From positions 75,618-139,617 of the forward strand of contig JAPLCP010000079.1 in the NCBI GenBank assembly GCA_026392155.1: DNA of 64,000 nucleotides, in the 5' to 3' direction. Shown here piece after piece: positions 9,478 to 17,702 of the stretch. Numbering within the stretch: the first letter of the stretch is position 1; each line of letters opens with the position of its first letter. The notes under the pieces are model-generated. The model worked only from the letters and a program-made list of their open reading frames with translations, ran no database searches and was not told the DNA's origin. Position numbers and translations under genes: made by a program. The stretch comes from Armatimonadota bacterium (GTDB lineage: Bacteria > Armatimonadota > Armatimonadia > Armatimonadales > Armatimonadaceae).

Positions 9478-10014
9478 ATGGTGCAAAAACAAGAGCAACA
9501 ACGAAAGCCCCCCAAACAGATGTATTGGCACACCGGCTGGAAGTGCCTGGCGGAGTCACTGTCGATGGCATTTTTCGCGATCTTTAGCACCACAGATATT
9601 GGAGATACGGCACTTCCCCTCTACACCCGCCTCTTTCTTGGTTTCGGGGGCGCTTGTCTGTGGCTCCTCGCCCTGAGCTGGCTCTACGACTTGGCGCAGG
9701 TTCTTCGTGATGGCCCACAGCTAAGTCGCGTGGCTGGCTTCCTCTCCAGTAGGCCCTTCGTGCATTTGATTGCAAGCCTTATACTTTTGCCCGCCTCCCT
9801 ATGGATAGGCTATGTTCTCTGCACAGTAGGCTATCTCCCTTCCGCCCTTCCCGTCCTTCTCCAACTTCTGATCTGCTGGCTGATCAATATCTTCTGCTGG
9901 CTCCATGTTGCTGCTCTGCGAAAGCTCGGGCCACCCACACTTCCACCAGAAAAAGAGCGCTGGTGGGTTGATGACGGTACTGAAAAAGGAAAACAGGCGT
10001 TCGATCACGAATAG
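9478..10014 (+). CDS. hypothetical inner-membrane protein
   Basis: A 178-residue protein with four likely membrane helices: SLSMAFFAIFSTTDIG, LFLGFGGACLWLLALSWLYD, FVHLIASLILLPASLWIGYV and LPVLLQLLICWLINIFCWLH. The N-terminus is short and basic (MVQKQEQQRKPPKQ) and the C-terminus is charged and cytoplasmic-looking. I do not recognise the family. It lies between the response regulator and the YcaQ-like gene with short gaps, so it may be co-transcribed with one of them. Confidence 0.6.
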   Translation: MVQKQEQQRKPPKQMYWHTGWKCLAESLSMAFFAIFSTTDIGDTALPLYTRLFLGFGGACLWLLALSWLYDLAQVLRDGPQLSRVAGFLSSRPFVHLIASLILLPASLWIGYVLCTVGYLPSALPVLLQLLICWLINIFCWLHVAALRKLGPPTLPPEKERWWVDDGTEKGKQAFDHE

Positions 10015-10020
10015 CTGGAC

Positions 10021-11181
10021 GTGCAGACGATTCGCATTACCAAAGACGCTGCGCGGGCGTTTCTGATCCGCGCTTTTGCTTTAGAGAGCTGGCAGAGCCT
10101 CCCCGATGTAGACACGGCGATCCAGCGACTAGAGTTTGTGCAGGAGGACTCGATCCCGATCTGTGGGCGGATGCACGAGCTGATTCTGTGGCCTCGCGTG
10201 AAAGACTACGCCCCCGAGAAGCTCGCCGAGGCGCTCTACGGGCCAGACGCCAGCGCTTTTGAGATACACTTCCCCAATCTCGCGGCCCTGCCCCGCGCTG
10301 ACTACCCGCATTTCGTGCGCCGCAAGAAAGCTAGGCAGGCAGAGCCAGGGCGCTGGCAGGGCTTGTTTCCCGAAGAGGAGCCCGTCGCGGCGGCGTTTTT
10401 AAAGGCGCTGGACACTCATGGCCCCCTCTCCACGCGCCGCCATGGCAACGACTTCGGGCACATGCGCTCGGGCTGGGGCACGCAGGCCACGGTGGTTTCG
10501 CAAGTGGCAGAAAAGCTCTGGCTACACGGGACGCTGGGAATTGCGCACCGCAAGAACTTCGAGCGCTACTTCGATAGATTAGAGCGCGTCGCGCCGGATT
10601 TGGCACAGTGGCACCAGAAAGAGTCGTCGGAGCTTCCCGACCTAGAAGAGACGAAGCGCTATCTTGCCCGCAAGCGCCTCAAGGCCAAGGCGCTCTTTCG
10701 ACCAGGGCGCGAGGACAAGGCCACGCTGGGCGAGAGTGCGTTCTGTAAGGTGGAGATCGAGGGCCTCACCAAGCCCTGGTACTGCCTTATCGAAGAGGCT
10801 TCCCTCCTCCCGTTATCGGGAGGAGGGATAGAGGGAGGAGGGCTAGGAGGGCTAAGGCTGCTAGCCCCGCTCGATCCGCTTGTCTACGACCGGCAGCGCA
10901 CTCGGGAGATCTTTGACTTTGACTACACCTGGGAGGTCTATGTCCCGGCGGCAAAGCGCAAGTGGGGCTACTACGTCCTGCCGATTCTGCACGACGGCAA
11001 GCTCATTGGGCGAGTAGATCTCAAGCGCGACACCAAGACCGATTCTCTTCAGGTACTCGCGCTTTTATGGGAGCCTGGCGTTGCGGCCGATTGGGTGATG
11101 CCCCCTACGGAGGAGCGCTTACAGGAGCTGGGGCAGTTCCTTAATGTAAGCCGCATTGACAGAAGACCTACGACCGGGTAA
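10021..11181 (+). CDS. YcaQ/AlkZ-like winged-helix DNA glycosylase family protein
   Basis: A 386-residue protein starting at GTG. The fold-defining regions of the HTH_42 (DUF1006) family are visible: an N-terminal FVQEDSIPICGRMHELILWP segment, the winged-helix middle HGPLSTRRHGNDFGHMRSGW, and the C-terminal LLAPLDPLVYDRQRTREIF followed by EVYVPAAKRKWGYYVLPILH and GRVDLKRD. Characterised members (YcaQ, AlkZ) unhook DNA interstrand crosslinks. The glutamine motif used by AlkZ appears only as VQED, so activity is uncertain. A palindromic repeat is inserted in frame at 10801-10853, adding a Gly-rich loop (LPLSGGGIEGGGLGG) just before the conserved LLAPLDPL strand. Confidence 0.78.
   Translation: MQTIRITKDAARAFLIRAFALESWQSLPDVDTAIQRLEFVQEDSIPICGRMHELILWPRVKDYAPEKLAEALYGPDASAFEIHFPNLAALPRADYPHFVRRKKARQAEPGRWQGLFPEEEPVAAAFLKALDTHGPLSTRRHGNDFGHMRSGWGTQATVVSQVAEKLWLHGTLGIAHRKNFERYFDRLERVAPDLAQWHQKESSELPDLEETKRYLARKRLKAKALFRPGREDKATLGESAFCKVEIEGLTKPWYCLIEEASLLPLSGGGIEGGGLGGLRLLAPLDPLVYDRQRTREIFDFDYTWEVYVPAAKRKWGYYVLPILHDGKLIGRVDLKRDTKTDSLQVLALLWEPGVAADWVMPPTEERLQELGQFLNVSRIDRRPTTG
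10801..10853. repeat. C/G-tract palindromic repeat inside a gene (R1)
   Basis: TCCCTCCTCCCG and CGGGAGGAGGGA form a perfect 12-bp stem around TTAT, followed by more GGAGGG runs. It lies in frame within the YcaQ-like gene and encodes a Gly-rich loop. The sequence resembles R2 and R8. Confidence 0.75.
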
Positions 11182-11357
11182 ACTTTTGCGGCCTGAGTGG
11201 GAACATTCTCGCAAGTTCATCTGTACTAATCCGGGGGCACGATTCTTGCGTTGATCCCCGATATCGTTCATAAAAAAACAACCATCCCAAACGCACGCGC
11301 GGAGCGGCGCGGCCCGACGATCTAGGACGTGGCCTCCGGCGTATAAGGAGCTTTCGT

Positions 11358-12377
11358 ATGGCGGCAGCCATAGAAATTAAAAACCTAACCAAACAGTACC
11401 CGGTTCCGATGAAGCGCGAGGTCGTCAACGCCGTTGACAACCTCTCCGTCACCATTGGAGAAGGCGAAGTCTTTGGCTTCCTGGGCGCAAACGGCGCAGG
11501 AAAGACCACCACCATCAAGATCCTGCTTGGCCTTATCTATGCCACGCAGGGCGAGGCCTATGTGCTCGGCAAGCCCGCGGGGGACATCGAGGCAAAACAC
11601 AAAGTGGCGTACTTGCCGGAGTCTCCATACTTCTACGAGCACATGACCGCCCGTGAGATCGTGACCTTTTACGCACAGCTCTTTGGCATGAAGCTCGAAG
11701 ACGCGAAGAAAAAAGCCGATGAGCTCGTGGACTTTGTGGGTCTTGGGGGAAAGAGCGATGTCAATAAGCGCGTCGCCGAGTTCTCCAAGGGAATGCGACA
11801 GCGTGTCGGGATTGCCCAGAGCCTGATCAACGACCCGGACTTGCTCTTTTACGACGAGCCGACCTCGGGCCTCGATGCCATTGCACGTCGCGATATCCGT
11901 GACCTCATGCTAGAGCTCAAGCGCCAGGGCAAGACCATGTTTCTTTCCAGCCACCAGCTCGAAGATGTCGAGATGGTCTGTGGCCGCGCCTCGATTATCC
12001 ACAAGGGCAAGCTCCAGGTGATCGGCACCATGGACGAGCTCCTTGGGGGCGAGCGCGTGGAAGTGACCGTCGTCAAGCCATCTGTGGAGCTTGCAGGCAA
12101 GCTGAGCGGCATGGAGAGTAGCGAGTTTGATGGCAAGCTCACCGTTACCGTCGCCAACACCGATGTCGGTGGACTTCTCGATGCCATCCGTGGTGCCAAG
12201 GGTGATGTCTTCTCCGTGGTTCCTAAGAAGCGCCGCCTAGAGGATATCTTCGTCGAGATCGTCGGGGAGCGCATTGACTCGGCGACGGGTAGCCTTGCCT
12301 CTACCGGCGACCGCCCGCTCGATGGGGGTGAGTCAAAGCCGACCGCCAATAAATACAAGGACTTGATGGACAAATAA
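11358..12377 (+). CDS. ABC transporter ATP-binding protein
   Basis: A 339-residue ATPase of the multidrug/Nos-type ABC-2 exporter class. Walker A is GANGAGKTTT, the signature is EFSKGMRQRVG, Walker B is LLFYDEPTSGLD and the switch His is in SSHQLEDVE. A C-terminal extension of about 110 residues follows the nucleotide-binding domain, as in many ABC-2 ATPases. The ATG has AAGGAG 7 nt upstream. The stop TAA overlaps the permease ATG region (AAATAAATG), so the pair is coupled. The 176-bp gap upstream is the likely promoter region, but I see no convincing -35/-10 pair. Substrate is unknown. Confidence 0.93.
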   Translation: MAAAIEIKNLTKQYPVPMKREVVNAVDNLSVTIGEGEVFGFLGANGAGKTTTIKILLGLIYATQGEAYVLGKPAGDIEAKHKVAYLPESPYFYEHMTAREIVTFYAQLFGMKLEDAKKKADELVDFVGLGGKSDVNKRVAEFSKGMRQRVGIAQSLINDPDLLFYDEPTSGLDAIARRDIRDLMLELKRQGKTMFLSSHQLEDVEMVCGRASIIHKGKLQVIGTMDELLGGERVEVTVVKPSVELAGKLSGMESSEFDGKLTVTVANTDVGGLLDAIRGAKGDVFSVVPKKRRLEDIFVEIVGERIDSATGSLASTGDRPLDGGESKPTANKYKDLMDK

Positions 12378-13163
12378 ATGAATACCGCAATCGTTATCGC
12401 TCGCAACACCATCAGCGAAGCTCTGCGCAAGAAAGTGCTCAATGCCTTTCTCATGGTCGGATTTGCCATGCTCGTGCTGACCTTTGCCTTCCAGCAGTTT
12501 GCTCCGCGTCAGGAGCTAACTCTGGTTAAGGGAATGGGCCTAGGAATTATCTCCATGGCCGCCCTGCTCATCACCGTGATCCTCTCCATCAACCTCGTCC
12601 CCACCGAGATTGAGCGGCGCACGATCTACACCATCCTCTCCAAGCCCGTGCGTCGCCATGAGTTTTTGCTGGGCAAGTACTTCGGTGCTGCCAGCACGAT
12701 CTTTATCAATGTCGGCCTGATGGGACTTGCCTTTGTGCTGGCGATTATCCTCAAGCAACGTGGCGTGGACATGGGAAGCTCGCTCAACATGCTGAAGGGT
12801 GTCTGGATGATCTACTGCCAGATGGCACTTCTCAGCGCCGTGGCGATCTTCTTCTCGACATTCCTCTCGCCGCTGGTAAACTTCTTCCTGACCTTCTCTC
12901 TGTTTATCGTGGGGAACCTCTCCAGCTTCACGCTGGATCTGGCCAAGAACACGCAGAATGTCCTAGCGAAGGGATTCTTTACCATTGTCCACTACCTGGT
13001 ACCGAACTTTGGCAACTTCAACTACACCAACCCCCTGGTGCAGGCCAATGTGCAAGTGAAGTCCGAAGCCGCTCTTCTCACCCAGAATACGATCTACGCC
13101 CTGGTGTATGCCACGGTGCTGCTGATCATCTCCATTCTGGTCTTTGACCGACGCGAGGTGTGA
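12378..13163 (+). CDS. ABC-2 type permease
   Basis: A 261-residue membrane protein with six hydrophobic segments, including VLNAFLMVGFAMLVLTFAFQ, IISMAALLITVILSINLVPT, TIFINVGLMGLAFVLAIILK and IYALVYATVLLIISILVF. The segment PTEIERRTIYTILSKPVRRH is typical of NosY-like ABC-2 permeases that pair with the ATPase encoded just upstream. It would form the transmembrane half of the exporter as a dimer. Its TGA overlaps the next start (GTGTGATGATG). Confidence 0.88.
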   Translation: MNTAIVIARNTISEALRKKVLNAFLMVGFAMLVLTFAFQQFAPRQELTLVKGMGLGIISMAALLITVILSINLVPTEIERRTIYTILSKPVRRHEFLLGKYFGAASTIFINVGLMGLAFVLAIILKQRGVDMGSSLNMLKGVWMIYCQMALLSAVAIFFSTFLSPLVNFFLTFSLFIVGNLSSFTLDLAKNTQNVLAKGFFTIVHYLVPNFGNFNYTNPLVQANVQVKSEAALLTQNTIYALVYATVLLIISILVFDRREV

Positions 13164-14899
13164 TGATGAAAAATTTTCTCGATGCCGTCCGGGGCAACCC
13201 CAAGCTGACCGCAGGGGCTCTCGCGCTGATCGCGGTTCAGGGGCTTCTCCAAGCACGAATTGACCCGCTACGCCGACAGCCCGCCGTCGAGCCGCCTTCG
13301 ATGTTTAAGACCACAGGAGGACTGCCTTTTGAGTATGCCCTCGCTGCGGTCTCGGGCTTCCGGCAGGTGATTGCGGGGCTCCTCTGGGTGCGTGCCGACT
13401 CGTTCTTCCACTCGGGGAACTACGACGCGATTCTGCCGCTCCTGCGCCTGATTACCTGGCTTGATCCCAACTGGCTGGATGTTTATTCCACAGGTGCCTG
13501 GCACCTGATGTATAACTTCACCGATACCGACCAGCGCTCGGATCGCCGCTACCTGCCCGTTGGTATCGCGCTTCTCAATGAGGGAATCGAGGCCAACAGT
13601 ACGGTCTTCGACCTCTACAAAGAGAAGGGCTGGAATCTCTTCGATAAAGTCAAGGACTACGACGAGTCGGTGAAGGCGTATCAGCAAGCGCGCGACAACG
13701 ATCCCGCCCATGACATCAACATGGTAGAGCACTTGCTGGCCCATGCCACAGAGCGCTCTGGGAACCCAGAAGCGGCGATCAAGGCGTGGGAAGACGCGAT
13801 GGCGGCCCATAAGCAACGCATCGATGCTGCCAAGGGTACCCCGACAGAGGCCGATGCCCTCTCCCGCAATACCTCGGGTTTGAACAACGCCACCAAGAAC
13901 CGCCGCATGGTCAGTGTGCGTAGCTACTGCCGCCCACGGGACATTGCGCGCCTTGGCCAAGTGGATACCAACATGTCCTTCAAAGTCACCCGCGTTCGCC
14001 CCCGCGTGATTCGTGTGGAAGGGACATGGAACCTGATCGGCTGTCTGAAGGATCAGTACGATGATCTGAGCTTCGATGATCAGGGCAACCCCAAAGCAGC
14101 CAATATCTCCAGCGGAATCGTGATGGATGGCCCGGTAGATGGAGCACGCATTGACGTGCGACTCCATGATGCAGGCTACACCATGCCCTCTCCAAAGGAG
14201 TTTAGCTTTGAGGTTCCCGACACGCTGACGATCATGCAAGACGCGATCAACTCTCGTGGAGGAAAAAAGACGCTCAAGGGTAGCCTCTACGCGATCAATC
14301 CAACGGCGGCTACGGATCCTAATCAGGAGCGAGCGGGAGTCTATTCCTACAAAGACGATGGAAGCGCCCCGAAAGGCGTGCCCATTGTACAGGCACTGGC
14401 CGCCGGACAGCTCTCACCACTCGGGCAGCTCCAGCTAGCGACTCTGGTCGTTCCGCCCATGATGCGCAAGAAGAAGTTCTACACGCAGGAAGATGTCCCC
14501 GGGATCATCCGTGAGATCAAGGCCGATGCGTCTAAACTGAAGGGGCTCACGGATCGCAAGTTCTACGTGGCTCTGGAAGACAAGATGATGCCTAGTGAGT
14601 TTGGGCAAAAGCGCGAGATAGACATGAGCAAAGACCCGAAGATGTACAGCTTCAAGGCCGATGCCTATGACCTGACTCTCGGGTTCAACCCGCGCATCGC
14701 TCCGGACTTTGTTCAGGATCGCCTCGGCTGGAACGGTGAAGGCATGACAGACAAGCGCTACTTAAGAACGGACATCAAGCCCGGACTTCAGATGCTCTGG
14801 CTTAAGCTTAAGCTCACCCGTGACGATCTCGTTGGCGCGGATAGCAAGGTTCTTTTTGATGATAGCAAGGGGATTGGACTGGATAAGATCCAGAAATAA
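13163..14899 (+). CDS. large TPR-containing envelope protein of the ABC operon
   Basis: A protein of about 578 residues. One N-terminal hydrophobic stretch (LTAGALALIAVQGLLQARI) suggests a membrane anchor or signal. Residues 70-250 have TPR-like helices, e.g. VFDLYKEKGWNLFDKVKDYD and NPEAAIKAWEDAMAAH. The C-terminal half is beta-rich and I do not recognise it. It overlaps the permease stop by one base (TGATG), so it probably acts with the exporter. The ORF track starts one codon earlier at GTG 13160. A strong terminator follows the stop. Confidence 0.65.
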   Translation: MMKNFLDAVRGNPKLTAGALALIAVQGLLQARIDPLRRQPAVEPPSMFKTTGGLPFEYALAAVSGFRQVIAGLLWVRADSFFHSGNYDAILPLLRLITWLDPNWLDVYSTGAWHLMYNFTDTDQRSDRRYLPVGIALLNEGIEANSTVFDLYKEKGWNLFDKVKDYDESVKAYQQARDNDPAHDINMVEHLLAHATERSGNPEAAIKAWEDAMAAHKQRIDAAKGTPTEADALSRNTSGLNNATKNRRMVSVRSYCRPRDIARLGQVDTNMSFKVTRVRPRVIRVEGTWNLIGCLKDQYDDLSFDDQGNPKAANISSGIVMDGPVDGARIDVRLHDAGYTMPSPKEFSFEVPDTLTIMQDAINSRGGKKTLKGSLYAINPTAATDPNQERAGVYSYKDDGSAPKGVPIVQALAAGQLSPLGQLQLATLVVPPMMRKKKFYTQEDVPGIIREIKADASKLKGLTDRKFYVALEDKMMPSEFGQKREIDMSKDPKMYSFKADAYDLTLGFNPRIAPDFVQDRLGWNGEGMTDKRYLRTDIKPGLQMLWLKLKLTRDDLVGADSKVLFDDSKGIGLDKIQK

Positions 14900-14908
14900 T
14901 CCCACTCT

Positions 14909-17611
14909 CTATGCCCCGGAAGACTGGCTTGCCTGTCTTCCGGGGCTTTTTGTTTTTGGTGAGACTTCCGGGCTGTCCCAAGCAACCGTACCATCGTCGT
15001 ACCAAGTGGTTGCCAGAAGCGTCGGAACCGTCCCCTCCGTGGCAAGTGTCAAGCCACAGCGCACCGCGAAGCGCTCCACAAACGCACGAACGCGCTTGAC
15101 GATCGCCAAACGAATATTGGGGTCATCCACGGTACTGTAGAGGTGAAAGCCTACCAGGCCATCCTCTATCGTCAGCGCCAGGAGCTGACGTGCGACGATC
15201 CTCCCTTTTCCATCACGCCCGTAGAGCACCCGTTTATTGGCATCGGATGCATTGGCAACAGTCGAGTAGGAGTTGCAGCCTCCGAAGCTCAGGCAGGTGT
15301 CGAAGTAGTTTCCCATCTGGAGTACAGCCAGCGGATCGGTCTCTAGCTGTAGCTGAAGCCAGCCATCGGCTAGCTCGTCGCAGCACAGGCGCTCCTGCCA
15401 GTCACTTTGCCATGCCACACTGTCTACTCCACGCTCTTCTAGGGCTTGCAGAAACTCCCGATTTGCTTTCTGGCGGAGAGCCCAGCGGGTATCGCCATCA
15501 CAGTAAGCCCGTAGCAGTCGAATCAAGAGCCGACGGTTTGGCTCAATATCCAGACTCAGGAGTACCGCGTTCATGATGTCGGGTGTCATCTCTACGGAGA
15601 GGGCACGGCTTCCAATGAGCCCCTGGAGACGGGCACGATAGACCTCCTGAATGGCAGCTTCCAGCGCCGCAAACCGCAGCTTTTGTGCTTGCTCGGCGAC
15701 GCAGGCCTGAAGCTCCGCCACTACCTGAGTCCGCAGATGCTCAGGCTGAGCCAGGCGCGCCTGTAGGTTTGCTAACCGTGCTCGGGCGCGGTCAGGATGG
15801 CGAGCCAGAAACGCCGCCTCACGCTGCAGACGCTCGGGGAGCGACAGGGCACGCTTCATCCCTGGTGTGACGGGTTGCAAGGCGCACCAGAGCACGTCCG
15901 AATTTTCCGGGAGGAGCGCCTCAATCTCGGTCCATTCCTCGGAATAGGGCACGGAAAGGGGCTGTAGCGTCTGGAGAGGCTGGAGGGCATCCAAACCAAG
16001 CCGTAGCGCCTCCCCAAGCTGTGCCATTTGCTCCATCGTCCGGCGGGGATGTTTGAGAAGCTGCTCCGAGAGTATGGGACGAAGCTCGGGAAACCGGGGA
16101 AGCTCCTTACAGAACCGCTCGGCGGAGTGAAAGGGAAGCCAGTCGAGTTCCAGCGGAAGCACCTCCTCATAGAGCTTGTGGAAGAGAGCTTCATCGTCCC
16201 CCGCAAGTGCGATAGCGACAGGCAGCCGTGACATTCTTGAGGAGGCCGTGAGTCGTGCCACGAGTCCTGGAAGCCAGCCTAGAGGAACCGTCGGTAAGAT
16301 CGAGAACAGCTCACGCCAATCCCAAGAGTCCCAGTCTTCCTGAGACGTGAGTGGGACGAGCAGTGCAAGCTTGGGGGCTAGCCGTACAAGCTGACGGCGA
16401 TCCTCACGCGAGCCGCTGTGTGCCGAGCTAGCAATCGCATCAAAAAACGCTTCCCTTGCCACGATCGGCAAGGTTCGTAGGACACGCAGAAGCTCGCCAA
16501 AGTCACTCCGGAACTCACGGACAGAGCGATAGTTTTGGAAGACTCCTGCAAGAGTGGTGTCGGTGCGGCGAAACTCTTTCTGGAGAGCCCAGAGGAGCGG
16601 ATAGAGCGCTGGGTCGGGCACGGAAACAGACACCGCAGCTAGGCTATTGGCCCGCAAGACGTCCTCCGCGAGCGCAAAGCTCTGCGAGTGCATCACGAGA
16701 TTGTGGAGGCGCTCCACAGTCAGGTGTTTATGGGCACGCCACTTCTGTGCCTTCTCCAGAAGCGCCGTCTCGCGTCGGGCTCCTGTCAGACGCTTCTTGA
16801 CCATCAGCTCTGGCACAGGCCAGAGCAAGGCGATGTTGCGCTCCAGAAGCTCTAGCCACCCGGCGCGGCTGTCGAGCGCGAGGATCGGAGCAAGAGCCTC
16901 GTCCATGCCGGGAGTCTCTAACATTCGAAAGGCGCGTACCAAACGTAGTGCTGGAGGCAGGCTCTCCAGGGGGAGTGCGCTCCAGTCCACTCCACCACAG
17001 GCGAAAGCCTTCAAGGCCACCACGGAGTCCAGTAGTTGAAGGAGCCTTTCGGGCGGCATCCCTTGACGAACGGCACGGCGCAGAGACTGCGGTGTGAGAG
17101 TAAAGAGTGGGAGTGCTTGCAGGGAGGGAGCGTCGTGCCCCAAGCGTGCCACCAGATCGGGGTGGCGGGGAAGTGGCATGCCTTGTTGACAGACCTGTTT
17201 CACCAGTGCCAGCAAAGGACGAGCCTCCTCCGGGAGAAGCGAGTCTTGTTCCTGTGCCTGAAGCTGAGGCAGCGCTGCCTTCCCCTGTTGCGCCAACAGC
17301 GCACTCGGGGAGAACGGAAGCTCATTTTCGCAGAGCGCCTCGATCACTAGCCAGTCCGCAAGGTCTGTGGGGGTGAGGCTGAGCCAGCGCTTTGCCCGCT
17401 CTAGCTGCTGCTGTAAAAGATCAACGCCGCGTAGCTCATAGAGCCGCTTTTGAGTCTTCCAAAGGAGCTCCGCATCGGGAATCGTCCCCCCCCACGTCAA
17501 GCAGCCCTCTGTCTCAGACCAAGACAGCGGCGCGTCCAGCCACGCTACCTGTGCCAGCAGGACTTTCTCGCCTAGGTGAGCCCGTTTTTGTTCTCTTCGT
17601 CGAATAGCCAC
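14909..17611 (-). CDS. 900-residue protein of unknown function with conserved C-terminal domain
   Basis: Starts at GTG (MAIRRREQKRAHLG) and is mostly alpha-helical and Leu-rich, without signal peptide or membrane helices. The C-terminal 130 residues look like a folded conserved domain: DPLAVLQMGNYFDTCLSFGG, CNSYSTVANASDANKRVLYG, RDGKGRIVARQLLALTIEDG and TWYDDGTVAWD. I recall similar C-termini in large uncharacterised bacterial proteins, sometimes loosely like PcfJ, but cannot name a function. The last residues (KTKSPGRQASQSSGA) are encoded by the inverted repeat that terminates the opposing ABC operon. It stands alone between two plus-strand genes. Confidence 0.7.
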   Translation of the reverse strand: MAIRRREQKRAHLGEKVLLAQVAWLDAPLSWSETEGCLTWGGTIPDAELLWKTQKRLYELRGVDLLQQQLERAKRWLSLTPTDLADWLVIEALCENELPFSPSALLAQQGKAALPQLQAQEQDSLLPEEARPLLALVKQVCQQGMPLPRHPDLVARLGHDAPSLQALPLFTLTPQSLRRAVRQGMPPERLLQLLDSVVALKAFACGGVDWSALPLESLPPALRLVRAFRMLETPGMDEALAPILALDSRAGWLELLERNIALLWPVPELMVKKRLTGARRETALLEKAQKWRAHKHLTVERLHNLVMHSQSFALAEDVLRANSLAAVSVSVPDPALYPLLWALQKEFRRTDTTLAGVFQNYRSVREFRSDFGELLRVLRTLPIVAREAFFDAIASSAHSGSREDRRQLVRLAPKLALLVPLTSQEDWDSWDWRELFSILPTVPLGWLPGLVARLTASSRMSRLPVAIALAGDDEALFHKLYEEVLPLELDWLPFHSAERFCKELPRFPELRPILSEQLLKHPRRTMEQMAQLGEALRLGLDALQPLQTLQPLSVPYSEEWTEIEALLPENSDVLWCALQPVTPGMKRALSLPERLQREAAFLARHPDRARARLANLQARLAQPEHLRTQVVAELQACVAEQAQKLRFAALEAAIQEVYRARLQGLIGSRALSVEMTPDIMNAVLLSLDIEPNRRLLIRLLRAYCDGDTRWALRQKANREFLQALEERGVDSVAWQSDWQERLCCDELADGWLQLQLETDPLAVLQMGNYFDTCLSFGGCNSYSTVANASDANKRVLYGRDGKGRIVARQLLALTIEDGLVGFHLYSTVDDPNIRLAIVKRVRAFVERFAVRCGLTLATEGTVPTLLATTWYDDGTVAWDSPEVSPKTKSPGRQASQSSGA
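14913..14957 (+). terminator. rho-independent terminator of the ABC/TPR operon
   Basis: GCCCCGGAAGAC and GTCTTCCGGGGC make a perfect 12-bp stem with a 10-nt loop, followed by TTTTTGTTTTT. It lies 13 bp after the TPR gene stop and within the 3' end of the convergent 900-residue gene. Confidence 0.93.
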
Positions 17612-17702
17612 TTCAGTTCTGTATCGTCAGAGATTTCAAAAAAGCAAAATAGGATTTAGGATTCTTGGGAACTGTTCGGCAATAACGTCTGTTGGGCATG
17701 CT

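Noticed and set aside
11182-11357. Riboswitch or clear sigma-70 promoter ahead of the ABC operon
   Set aside because: I looked for paired stems and a -35/-10 pair and found none convincing; only the AAGGAG ribosome binding site is clear.
13268-14239. 323-residue minus-strand ORF
   Set aside because: Antisense shadow of the TPR gene; compositionally biased and without motifs.
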